Part shown: piece by piece, positions 11,578-22,828 of the stretch
How positions within the stretch are numbered: position 1 is the stretch's first letter
Layout of the letters: every line of letters begins with the position of its first letter
Assembly (NCBI GenBank): GCA_964030785.1
Contig: OZ034970.1
Span: 41,038,377 to 41,102,376 of the forward strand
Reading direction: 5' to 3'
From: Siderastrea siderea
Taxonomy: Eukaryota > Cnidaria > Anthozoa > Scleractinia > Rhizangiidae
Length of the DNA: 64,000 nt
The notes under the pieces: model-generated
Told to the model about the DNA's origin: nothing
Seen by the model: the letters and a program-made list of their open reading frames with translations, nothing else
Database searches by the model: none
Made by a program: the position numbers and the translations under genes

Positions 11578-12580
11578 CAGGGCCGTAGCCAGACTTTCAG
11601 AACAGACGAGGCAAGTGTCGCGAGCGCCAAGGCGTGAGCTTCTAGTAGGGTCTGGGGCATGCTTCCCCGGAAAATTTTTAAATCTACTCCCTCTGAAATG
11701 CTGTTTTCAGCATTTTTTCGTCAAATTTTTCTTCAAAATTAAATATCGTGCAAGTGAAAAGACGGCAGATTTTTTTGGGCTTTCAACATTTTTTATACTC
11801 ACTATTAGGGCGTGTAATACCTGAACCAAGTCGATGGCTATCCAGAATTCGCATCGCTCTTGTACACCCCACCCCGTCTTCCTGCTCCCTTGCTAGCAGT
11901 GGTTGGTAACTCATGCAAAAACCTTGCTGCTTCAAGATTATCAAATTCAGTTGCAGCTGCGATCTGTAGAACTCCACCGTGGCCTGAGAGAAACCGTCAT
12001 ATCACCAGTAGCCAGCATGGATGTTCTAGAGAAAGACCTTTTACGGAAACTCCGCTCAGTGGAAACCCGTTTGATCCAGCTAAATGGCTGTTTTAGTAGC
12101 CATCACAAAAGTGAAAGTCTTGACCAGCACCGGCTTTGTAACCTTTTATTTTAAATTATGGATTGATGATTTATCCAGACCCAGTCCACGTCGAATTGTA
12201 GTCCTTCCAAGACAGAATACTGAGGCGAGATTATATTTCACTCAATGGCTTTTTTAGGCAATGTATGCCAAAAAGTGCATGTGACGAAGTAGCTCAAGAA
12301 AACGTGGGCACTAATTCTCTAAAAGTTTTGACTTTTATAAGCCATGATTCTTCGGATCAGCTGCCTGTAGTCGTAGCAATGCGCGCGGGATAGGTGTTAC
12401 ACAGCCTGTTACTCTTACGTCCCGAATGAAGCTGATAGCCGAATGCAAACCACCGGAGCCTTTTCAAAGCCTTTTTCGCACACCTTGCCCTCTAGCGACT
12501 ATTTTTCTAACAGTATTTTTTTGGCGTAAAACCTAGACGAGGCAAGTGCCTCGTCTTGCCTCATGCTAGCTACGGCCGTG
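11578..12580. mobile_element. TIR element, about 1.0 kb, 5-bp target duplication TCCAT
   Basis: The left end CAGGGCCGTAGCCAG and the complement of the right end CACGGCCGTAGCTAG match at 13 of 15 positions, and TCCAT directly flanks both ends (11573-11577, 12581-12585). A GACGAGGCAAGTG motif near both ends is subterminal. An 83-codon open frame at 11903-12154 has a coiled-coil-like stretch (MDVLEKDLLRKLRSVETRL) but no transposase motif that I recognise. The superfamily is not assigned. Confidence 0.5.
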
Positions 12581-13200
12581 TCCATTTTCAAAAATTCTCC
12601 TTCCAGTCCCACTTCGTTGAGAAGTAATCGAAATTTTGGTCGAAACGTAAATGGGACGCTTCTGTCCAGTTGGGAATTTGTTTCTATTGAAAAATGTCGT
12701 TCCATTTTCCCTTGGTTAGTTCCACTGGACTCCGACCGGTCGGTCTTGCATAATGAAAAGCACTCTAAGTAAAATGTTTTAGGAAAAACATTCAAAACAA
12801 GCTCTGGTCTGGTCACTTCTGTTTCATGCAATCAAAGAAATATGCGATAGATGTTAATTAACTACATCAGTTGCTCCATCTATATATATTGGGGTTATTT
12901 ATCAGTGCACGCAATCGTTTTATTCGGCAAAGGTTATGAGCTATTTACCAGACCAATATATTCACAAATATGGAGTAAAAGCGTTTGTTCAATCAATTTC
13001 TAAAATGGCCTTGAAAGTAGTCACGGTTTTAAGAAAAAAAAGGTAAAAAACACAATACCCGTCAATTTTAACATGTAACTTCGCACTGAGATCTAGAGCA
13101 GTATTCTGACGAGGACGATTGACACTGTCGCAACATATTAGAATTAATCGTAATTTTAAAGTTATATGAGAATGATTTTTTTTTTGGAAATCTCCGGTAA

Positions 13201-13751
13201 AGCCCCAGCTAAACGTTCCAACATTACTGTACAACATTTGTTTGCTCAACAACGTTGAAGTAGAACGTTTAGTACTCCATGTTAGAAGATGTTTCAAAAA
13301 CATTTTCTTTTTTGGATGAATATTTTGCTTTCGTGAAACATTTTGACTAACGTCGGCTAAACTGGAGCGTTTAGCCGACTCAGTTTTAACAATGTCACAG
13401 GTAAAAGCACCTAACATCAGCTGTTCAAATAGAATTCGAAGGAAGGCATTATTTGTAAGAAACTTTTAGGGATACTTGGGGATACTTCTAATGAAAGTTC
13501 CACTACGAAATTGTTGAGAGGACCCTTTTCGACTCCTTTTTAGCCACTCGTCGGTTGTATACGTTTTCTCTCCCTTGGAACATTTTCTGTCTTCCATATT
13601 ACATGCAAAGTAACGTTTGACCAGAAAAAATTAACAAAAGTCAATTTTTTGACGTGATTTTAAATGATGTTTAGCCGCGCTTCCAACCTTGTTACACAAC
13701 CGAATGTTGGACGTGTTATTGATGACAATGTTAACACGTTTTAGTTGGGCT
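13201..13751. mobile_element. Harbinger-like MITE, 551 bp, TAA target
   Basis: The left end AGCCCCAGCTAAACGTTCC and the complement of the right end (AGCCCAACTAAAACGTG) are related inverted repeats flanked by TAA (13198-13200, 13752-13754). The interior repeats the GTTTAGCCGAC theme. A 142-codon reverse-strand open frame across it has no splice or domain support. Confidence 0.58.
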
Positions 13752-14094
13752 TAACATCGGGAGACACGCGCGATAGAGTAAAGAATATATTTAGACTTCT
13801 TATTCCTACAATCTTGGAAATTTCGGCAAAATCGTGATCATACTTCAGACTTCTCCTTTGTTATACTGGAAACAGAAATCATGGTAGTTAGTAAGCAGTC
13901 GATATGAACGGTGTCATGTTGCAACATTCGGATCTCTCAGTGAACCAATCAGAATGCAGCTTTTTTTCATGGACCACTTCAGAGGCATGATATAGTGTAT
14001 TTGAATGGTTCTCAAGCGCAATATAATGTTGACCTATTGTTTTTCTTAAAAATTTCCGTTTCCTTTTCCCTAACCTTTACATCCCTAGAAGACA

Positions 14095-14390
14095 TCCTGA
14101 AGTGTGACCGTTCAACCTCTAACTTTTGAAACTGTCAATGAAATACTAAAATGTGACCACTCAATTGAATGCTACTTAGGGACTATTTTCTGTGTTGTTA
14201 TTAGTTATCCTAAATAATTTAAGTCTGTGGGTGAGCTCCCGAAGTTTGACCATTCAACTGAAAGCTATTGAGCATTACAGTCCTGTGGTGATGTTGGTTG
14301 TGCTGTGCAAAGTGATCCGAACTTTTTAATCTGTGGATGAAAACCTGAAGTGTGACCATTCAGATAAAAGCCGCTGAAAAGTACACTTTT
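14095..14390 (-). repeat. ~105-bp minisatellite, reverse orientation
   Basis: Diverged units each contain AGTGTGACCATTCAA (near 14102, 14152, 14246 and 14351) followed by TCTGTGGATGAAAACCTGA-type sequence. They are the reverse complement of the intronic repeat at 38045-38500. Confidence 0.6.
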
Positions 14391-16622
14391 GCGTCCTTGT
14401 TCGCTTTGCCATATTTTCCAGAATGAATTTTCGAAATATGGAGCTCTTGTCATTAAAGGTGTAATGTGCGCGCTTGATTACCATTGAATCCATTGTCATG
14501 ATAATAAATCCCTCGTAAAACTGTTGAGCACATTTCGCCCACCTGCTGTCGATGACGTGCGATTAAACATATTTTTCAATTATTCATTATTTCCTTCGTT
14601 TAAGTTGTTTTCATCGGTCATTTTCTTAGTTAAATAGCCTTGGCCTTTTTTCAGTTCTTATAACAATCTTTCTCAAATACGGCATCAACAAATTAAAAAT
14701 TTACCTTTCGATTTTATAGCAGTAACATTTAAAATTTTCTTAGGCTCTCACGCCAAATGGTATAATTAAGGTTGATTTGTGTGTACATATTTGCCTACGA
14801 TTAGGCACGTGCGAAGCCAATTTAAGAGAATTTAAAACTGGAATATTCACAGAAACCATTTATACGTTTATTTTTTCTAACTGATTTGCTTTAATTTTAT
14901 AGACGCATCCAGGCAATTATTGATTATAGCATTTAATATGGGTGCGTTATTTAGTAAACATGAGAACAGCGAGAAAGATAATTTGGTGTCGTCACCTTGC
15001 ATTTAGGGCACGACTGACAGGTGCTTTTAAAATATCGCAGGATATGCGATTGTTTCGCAGCCCCCGCAGGTAGACAAAAGTAAATGTTTCATGACTTATC
15101 ATCTTTCTCTGTGACTAACGGTTCACGATGACAAAATTTACCCCACCAACCAACTTGTACGTTAGCATCCGTAAGGTATGTAACAGATTATTAATTTCAA
15201 GCAACATTTTATTTCCTGCTGCATATAAGCCTGTTAAATATATATGACATAACTGGCTTTTTCATTCATCATGTGGGGTCAGTTTTGCCTGCACCATTTG
15301 TTTACAACTGAACGAATAGCTTTCCTGAATGCAAAACACTGAAACGCTTGAAAGCGTTCTTAAGTGATTCCACGTGAATTAATTGTTATTTTCCTCGCTC
15401 TTGTTTAAACAAAAACAAAACAAAATGTAAACTGGCCGTTGCGACAATGCTTCCAGCACGCGTTTTGAGATTGCCTTACATCACTCTAGCAGTTCCGAAC
15501 AGCATATTCAATAAGGCGTATTTATTATACTGATGATTGTCACTAAGCAGTCGCCGGTAACGATTATTACCGAACATGCAGCTCGTCGCGGTAAGTGAAA
15601 CGAATATGAAGCTGGTTAACTTTTAATAACAAACATTGCCGGTAACAACACATTGCCGGAAACCAGTAAAGCAATCGATCCCCCTTCTTATCACTTTCTT
15701 AAAACAAAATACTTATTTTGCAAAACATTAATTTCCAGGGCGAGTAATTTGATAAAATTCATTAGGACTGTGTTAGATAATATCTTTCTCGGAGAGGCGG
15801 GCGTCAAATATCAAGAACAAACGAACTCAGTCACCAAAGATCGGAAAACGCCTAAAAAACAGTTCGCGTCATTTGCAATAATTAGCGAATTTGTTCGCAT
15901 GTTGTATGACCATTGCTCTCTCTCTTTGATCATCCGTGGCCGCTTTGCTCTGATGGAGGAAGGAAATTGAGGATGACTGCTTGCACAAAGACTATATCAT
16001 CCTCGGATGAAATGGCGTGGGAGATGTGTTGCACCGGGAAGAGAACCTTCTAACGTCTCAGTAGTTGTATCTAAGCCTATGAAATGTCTACGGTTCCCCT
16101 TGATGGTTTCCTGATTCAAATCACTATTTCCCTAGACTCAGAAATGTTTATTTTCGTTGATCATTTCCTGACACATTTATCGGAACAGTAAGGATGTCAC
16201 TTGGTAACAAAGCATTTTATGGTTGCCAGGAGGTACATGAAGAAAGAAAAAAAATTGCTGAATGCGATAAAAATCTACGTGTGGAACCTACGCCCGTGGG
16301 TTGAGGTGTTTAATAGTCGGAATAAGAAAACAAAGTTTGAGTTTATTAGTTACAGCCTAAGTGTGGATCATAGGTTTACGTTGACAAAGGAGCTCGAGGT
16401 TTAACTTATTTAGTTCTCATTTAATTGGGCACATCAGTCATGATATTAGCCTAAAGTGAATAAATCAATTTATTTTCTCTGTCAGAAGCTGAAATTTTAC
16501 AATATACGTAAAACTGGCACCACTATACAGGATTTCATAAAGGTGGTTGCTGGATTGGGAAATAATCGTCGGTTACGACAACGGTTCCCCGAGCGTAAAG
16601 CGAGATTTTCGATTACAAATTA

Positions 16623-16798
16623 CAGTGGAACCTCGATTTAACGAAGTGCCAAGGGACTGGGGAAATTGGTTCGTTACATCGAGGGTTTGTTATATCGAGG
16701 TTCTTTTCCCTACATTGCACTATAACTGGGCTGAAAAATATCGTTCGTTATACCGAGGACTTCGTTACATAGAGGTTCGTTAAATCGAGGTTCCACTG
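16623..16798. mobile_element. Tc1/mariner- or pogo-type MITE, 176 bp, TA target
   Basis: The ends are perfect 23-base inverted repeats beginning CAGTGGAACCTCGATTTAAC, flanked by TA (16621-16622, 16799-16800). The interior repeats TTCGTTA-ATCGAGG themes. The terminal sequence resembles that of Tigger/pogo elements. It is non-coding. Confidence 0.78.
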
Positions 16799-19064
16799 TA
16801 GCGAAAATTAACGGACTCACAACCGCAAATTTGACTCTGATAGACAAGAGCGTCGAAGAAACACAATGCTCGACATGTGTTTCGTGTCGTTAAACCGGAA
16901 AAGTATCCGATCGCACATTTTTGAACATCCAAACTAAACCGAAACGGGATGTACACGTAGATTACCCTACCAGGGTTTTTTTTTTCCAGAAAAACTGTTA
17001 GAATGAGCAACTCAGTCCTTATTAGCACAAGCTGCAACGATGCGAATGTTATGTAAAAAAAAATGTTTTGGCGCACACAGGGACTGAAATCGTCCACGTT
17101 TCAACAAAAACCTTTATGGAACATGGTCTTACCTACATATATTATTTCCTTTAATTTTTTCCAGAAATTTTCAGTTTAAACTGAAATGTGTTATTTTTAA
17201 CTCAATAAACTAACTTGATCCCAAAAGCGTAGTTTTAAGAATCTGCCATTCCAATTCCAACATCACTTTTCTTTCCTTTTTTTAAGAGAGCTAAAGACAC
17301 GGTTATGAGAGAATATTTTTGATATAAATAGAAACGGTTCAGTCTTCACATACCAATCAGCCTAACTAGCCAAAGTGGCTGACAGGCTTTCAAAGAAAGG
17401 CAGCGGAGCTCGGACACAGTGCAAAAAAAGTCAAAATAATAATAACGGACTTATGAGTTGTACGAAGTACATCAGACCGAAGAGCCTCTCATTTGTAAAA
17501 GGATAAACTGAAAATATCACGACAAACAAAGCACTGAAACCACGAGATTTATGTAAACAAGGAACACCTGGGACGAAGTAACCCGGAAGAAATGGTCATA
17601 ACAATACACCAAAAACACGCAACTGAACGCGTCGGTTGCGTCGGCTTTTTATTTACTTTGAACTGACTTGAAAGCAATTCTTTATGCTTGTTTTGCAAAA
17701 GCGTGAGAAAAAAACAGAAGCTACCGGCCTGTACTAGCAGAAATTAACGCTTTCAGTAAAAACTCTTTCACGCCCAAGGGCTCCAACTGCTCAAAACAGA
17801 GAATAAATCTCAAAACCAATTTTGTGAAATGTTAAAAATGAACACAACCAAACAGGATCATAGAAGAGTGATAATTTGAATGACCTTATCAAAACACTCT
17901 CAAAAGATAGAGATAACTGACTTAAACTTGACCCCAGAAATTAAATTGTTAGAATAATTTGTTATTTTTTATGTGCACGCGTTATTTACTGGCCTTGGGA
18001 GGTGAAACCAAAGTAAAATTGTCTTGAACACACTGTATATTTTAACGGGCTATTTTCAATTATTTTCATAACTTTTTACTCAGGAACCTGTCATATAGAA
18101 AACAAAGGGATAGAGCCACATGGGTAGAGCTATTGTACTAACATTTTGGTCTCTCCCGAATGGACTACCGAAATAAGGAGATGTCCCTAGTTTGTAGGTG
18201 TCCGTAAGGATAGGCTAAACTGTGTTGGTAAATCTTATTATTCGTGCCTTGTGTGGGCTTTTTTGTACCGTCATCACCTCCCGCGTCGTGATGCAGTATA
18301 TTTGCTATCGTTTCAGCTGTTATTATTATGCTATATATCCGCCATTGTTTGTCTCTCTCTGCAGTTTGCTCCGATTAGTGTGTCTACGTGACTGCTCAGC
18401 ACCGTGACATCAAACTACCATTGATGGGTTGTGTATGATCAAGGTCAGCTTTTCCTTTCGAATTTCTTGACGAATTTCAAATACCGATATCCAAAAATCT
18501 GATTTCAGTAAAGGTCCGGCCCTGTTAGCACGAAAAAGGGTGACGTCAGATGCATAAAAAAGAAGGGCAACTGGCAAGGAATCACGAAAAAGAAGATGCT
18601 TAGAATGGCGGTGTGTTTAGGCAAATTCAAACTAAGTTACGAAATTTCTGGGTTGAAATCAGTATTGCAATCAATGGGCGCTCTAGAATTACAGGGACTG
18701 TCTCAAAATCTTGAATTTTTAAACCTCTATCTTGTTAGAAGTTCTCCCGACAAAAACCCAGAGGAATCAGTCTTAAAGTGTTTAGTTAAGACTTTGTTGT
18801 ACTACTCAACGTCAGTTCAAAAATTCCCTGGGACTCGAGTTTGAAAGGAAACGCTTCTGTTAGGGTCTGGGCGTCCCTGTGAGTCTTACGGTTTACAGTT
18901 CTACTACCATAAAAATTCCTATTTTAAAAAGCAGACCTTCAAACATAAACTGACAACTATAGATGCATTGGATGAACTTTTACAGTGATGGTTGTGAAAA
19001 CGGTACGAAAAACCTTTTTCTTCCATATTTCTTTTCTTATTTCAGGTACACCCTTGAGAAAAGA

Positions 19065-22000
19065 ATGACTCGGTTCCATGAATCGCTGCTCAATGTTTCC
19101 TTATTCCTTACCACTGTGATAACATTAGTCCAGGCAAAGATTGCAGTCAACCGCTGCAAATCGTCGTCTACTGCGGGCTCATGCGAACAAGAGTGTGATA
19201 AAGATTGCAAAATGTTATGCGCGCGCACTGAACCACCACTAAAGTCATGTGATCAAGCGTGCTGGGACGGGCAATGTGATATGAGGTGCGTCACCAAGGA
19301 GATGTGTCATCAGAATTGCGAATCACCGCTGAACTGTGGCAAAGTGTTTTGCAAAACCGCCAACTGTACACAGCTGTGTGACATAGGAACTTGTGACCTG
19401 AGCTGTAGGGCGAGTTCGCACTGTAAACAATCGTGTAATCAAGGATCGTGTAACCTCAAATGTTCAAATACTGGAGAGCACTGCAAACAGGTAAGATTGC
19501 GCGCGTATTTTTTGTTTGTTTTTCTTTTTTTCTTTTGTTTTTGTTTTTTAATGGCCTCAGCTCCAGAAAAGCTCTTCACCACCCCCACCCCCCCCCCAGC
19601 CCTATTTCACGCGCGTTTTTTTAATGGCCTCAGCTTTAGAAAAGCTTTTCCCCAACACCCTTCAGCCCTATTTTGCATTTATTAAGCGAATGTACGGAGC
19701 TTGTGTTCCAACCTCGTCCCCAGGGCTTTCTCCTCTTTCAAAATGGCGGTCGGAGAAACCCCTGGCCAAGGCTGCTGAAATACTCCAAGAATCTTGGAGT
19801 ATTTTGTCACGTGACACACGATGAAATGACTTTTTTGAAGGTTGTTCCCAATGTCTGGCGGCCCTGTTTGTTTTCTGCAATCTGAAAACGTTGTTCAGTC
19901 AAACGAAGCAAAGACATTTCGTCGCGTTTACGTGACAAAATTCTAACGAATCGTTGGAGCCATTTTAGCAGCCTTGGCCAGGGGTTTCTTCGACAGCCAT
20001 TTTGAACGAGGAGAAGGCCTGGAGACGAGGTTGCTTGTGTTCAGTGTTTTTTGTCTCGTTTAGTTTTGCTTGTTTTTTCTTTTGTTTTGGTCAGTTTTGT
20101 TTCGTTTTTTTTATTGTTGTTGTTCTAGTAACTTGCAAATAATACCTGCATAAAAACAAGTGCTCATTTCGCTCTAAAAAGAAAAATATTTCAAATATCC
20201 TTCACTAACAAAAACGTTCTTTAACTCGCTAGTCCTGCTGGGAAGGTAACTGCCGTGCACTTTGCAACGCTAAGCGATCATGTGACCAGAACTGCGATCA
20301 GGGCAGCTGTCCAATGAGATGCACCACGGATGAATGCCGTCAATCCTGCGTTCGCGGAAAATGCAAAATGAAATGTAGAACCAAGAACAACTGTGTACAG
20401 CAGTGTTCATCGTTTTTCAACATTTGTCCTTTGCTGGACTGTCGGAGTACAGAACGATCCTGTCGACAGGTGAGCCAAATGAAATGAAAGATTAAGTCTC
20501 ACTCGGCAAAGGCGTCCCACATGGCCTGAACTTACACCAGTTTCTTTATACCGCATGTCATATTTTCCTGGGCCCAGTGTACTCCCTATAGTGGGCTAAA
20601 CGGCGAGGGTCCGCCCGAAAGGGGTGCCATTTTATAAGCTCGCAGTATAATAAAGGGAAGGAAAAATTGTCATTTTTGTATACGAAAGGGTCACAAAATC
20701 GCTACAAGGTGAAAGAGATGGTAGCTAAAGCTAAGTATATGTAAGGGTGCCAAATTTTGGCAGAAATGACGACACAAAACACATAAAACTTTGCACCCTT
20801 TGGGAAACTTTACCAGAACGAATGAAATTCTATTGTTTTGGCTTATCCTTGAGGTAGAAGAAAGGGGCGTAATTTTCCTCTACGTATATAACAGGGGTAC
20901 CATTTTGTTAAAAATTATTACATTAAAAGGGTAAGGGTTTGAACCTCCCGGCAGAGCCACCCCGTACAAAATTTTAAAACTTTATTGACCCCCCCCCCCC
21001 GGGCACCTGGGTAGGGGGAGACAATATGGAGTAAAGATTCTTATTCAAGGAACCCAGTTGGCCGTCACTCATAGGAAACGAGGACGAGTAGTTAAATTGA
21101 GCTAATCAGATTGCGTATTCATAATACACCACAGTGAATGTCTACCACGCATAGACAATGGCAATTCAGCCAATCACATTCACTTATTTGCAACAGACCA
21201 TGCCGCGAATGTCTACTACAACGAAACAGAAAAAGATCAATTTAATTTGTGTTTGATTACACTGATGCGCTGATGCAAACACTCAAGAGAGTTTCAGAAA
21301 AGTCGACATGATGATCATTCACTAAATATATATATATATATGCAGTACTTATGAGTTTCCGGATACCATAAAACTTTTCAATAGACCTTTGCTGAGTTGT
21401 TTTGAGCCTTTTTTTCACCTGGTGTATCGCCTTTCGTGCGGAAATTAGTTATGAAAGGCGTGCGCCAGGCCTCGCTTTGAAGAAGAGGCTCAAGACAAAT
21501 CGGAAGTGTCTATTCCCAATTTCTGTGATTGTTTACATCAAGTTGACGCGTCATCTGCTATCTAATTTGTAGTTCGGTGGGGGCAAGAAGATGATTATTA
21601 ACGCTAAAGAGGGCTATCAATACTGCACTAGTGGCGACTGTCAGCAAAACTGTTCATCAGCCTTCAAGTGTTATCAGAACTGCAAGGGACGATGCCACCA
21701 ACAATGCACCACTGGAGAGAGATGTGACCAGTCTTGCACTATTGATGGCAACTGTCAGCAGCTGTGCACATCCAAGACATGCGTGCAGCGCTGCACCAAA
21801 AGTGAAAACTGTAACATGACTTGCAAAGCTACGGATCATTGCGAACAGGTTAGAACTATCCTATTAGGGTTGGGCCCCGTTGCTCAAAGCGGGATTACGT
21901 TCACTAAGATCAGCCTCAACTTTTCCACTTTTACAATGGTTACCATTCAATCCCGTCTGTAATATAATGCGAGTATCCCCAATATGTTTTGTGTTAACTT

Positions 22001-22828
22001 TTCCCCGAACTTTAATAGAAGAGTACTGTCCGTAAAGGGAAGCGTCCATGTTATAAAGAGTTGAACAAGAGTTGACTGCAGCTGATTTAAAATATGCATT
22101 GTTGTCGATGTGGCATGATGTAGTACAAAGTGATGTACATTGATGCATGCCAAGCAATGTGGTGTTTGAACATTCCTTTGCCCAGAGTGCTGTCGTGATA
22201 CCTGCTGAAAACCAACCAGTTAACTCCCGCGCGTTCTTAGTGAACAAAACCCATCACGTTTTCTAATATCTGACGACGCGTATCAGAGGATATACCCCAC
22301 AGAACTTCACAGATGCCCTCAGAAACCTTTGCCACCCGACAAACTGTTCATTTTGCCGACAACCTTTTAGTTTCTGGCATTATTCTCTGATCTACTAGCC
22401 ACCTGAGGGGCTTCAGATTTGTTAAAATCACCAGCTTTTGATAATGACTAACACCGGATTTCTTTTTACAGCGATGTTCTGAAGGGGGCTGTCAAGGGGT
22501 GTGCGACTCGCCATCGTGTCTTCAGCTCTGTGACTCGGGTAATTGCACCATGGAATGCAATGGACTAAAATGCCGCCAGAATTGCACGCAGGGAGGATGT
22601 AACATGACGTGTCCCGTGGATGCAAAGCTATGCGAGCAACACTGCGCAGCTCAGAACTGTACTATATTAAGAATAGTGAAACCTAAACTAACGGGGAACA
22701 CTATCGTCGAAACTTCAACAGTCGATCGAGAGATGAGAACAAAAAACGGCGGCGAAAGCTTTTTGTCTTGTTTAACGTGCTTAGTTGTGAACATTTTATG
22801 GGTTATAGTAATTTCCTTAATTTATTAA
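19065..22828 (+). CDS. Cysteine-rich modular secreted or GPI-anchored protein, 431 aa
   Basis: Four exons join in phase 0: 19065-19490, 20233-20469, 21573-21848, 22472-22828. The chosen start gives a clear signal peptide (MTRFHESLLNVSLFLTTVIT, cut probably near LVQA/K). An in-frame ATG at 18963 lies upstream of a good acceptor (TTTCAG at 19045) and adds a non-signal leader. The mature chain is about 16% cysteine in repeats of roughly 19 residues, C-x3-C-x4-C-x3-C-x(4-6), such as CDQNCDQGSCPMRC. Several NxT/NxS glycosylation sites are present (NCT, NMT). The tail KNGGESFLSC followed by about 20 hydrophobic residues ending at the stop fits a GPI-attachment signal or a short membrane anchor. Each intron interrupts a module just after C-x-Q. 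Function is unknown; it is probably extracellular and heavily disulfide-bonded. Coral gene models sometimes call such chains keratin-associated-like, which reflects composition only. Confidence 0.85.
19709..20033. mobile_element. Mutator-like MITE, 325 bp, 9-bp target duplication
   Basis: It lies in intron 1 of the cysteine-rich gene. The ends CAACCTCGTCCCCAGGGC and the complement CAACCTCGTCTCCAGGCC are inverted repeats running about 60 bases inward, through CAAAATGGC and GAAACCCCTGGCCAAGG. The perfect 9-base repeat CTTGTGTTC flanks it (19700-19708, 20034-20042). A 9-base duplication is typical of Mutator-like elements. Confidence 0.75.

Larger units (their letters stand above)
9013..19064. 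other. Gene-poor stretch with several MITEs and a minisatellite
   Basis: Apart from the transposable elements listed separately (9420, 11578, 13201, 16623) and a reverse-oriented minisatellite (14095-14390), I find no supported exon. Bases 14400-16600 and 16800-18960 are AT-rich, with stops in every frame and no recognisable protein similarity. A possible 5' UTR exon of the cysteine-rich gene could end at a GT near 19001 (AACG/GTACGA). Confidence 0.4.

Noticed and set aside
12989..13417. 142-codon reverse-strand gene
   Set aside because: Most of it lies inside a Harbinger-like MITE, and it shows no domain or splice signals.
18963..19064. Upstream start extending the cysteine-rich protein by 34 residues
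   Set aside because: The extension removes the terminal position of an obvious signal peptide and crosses a good splice acceptor at 19045. The start at 19065 is preferred.
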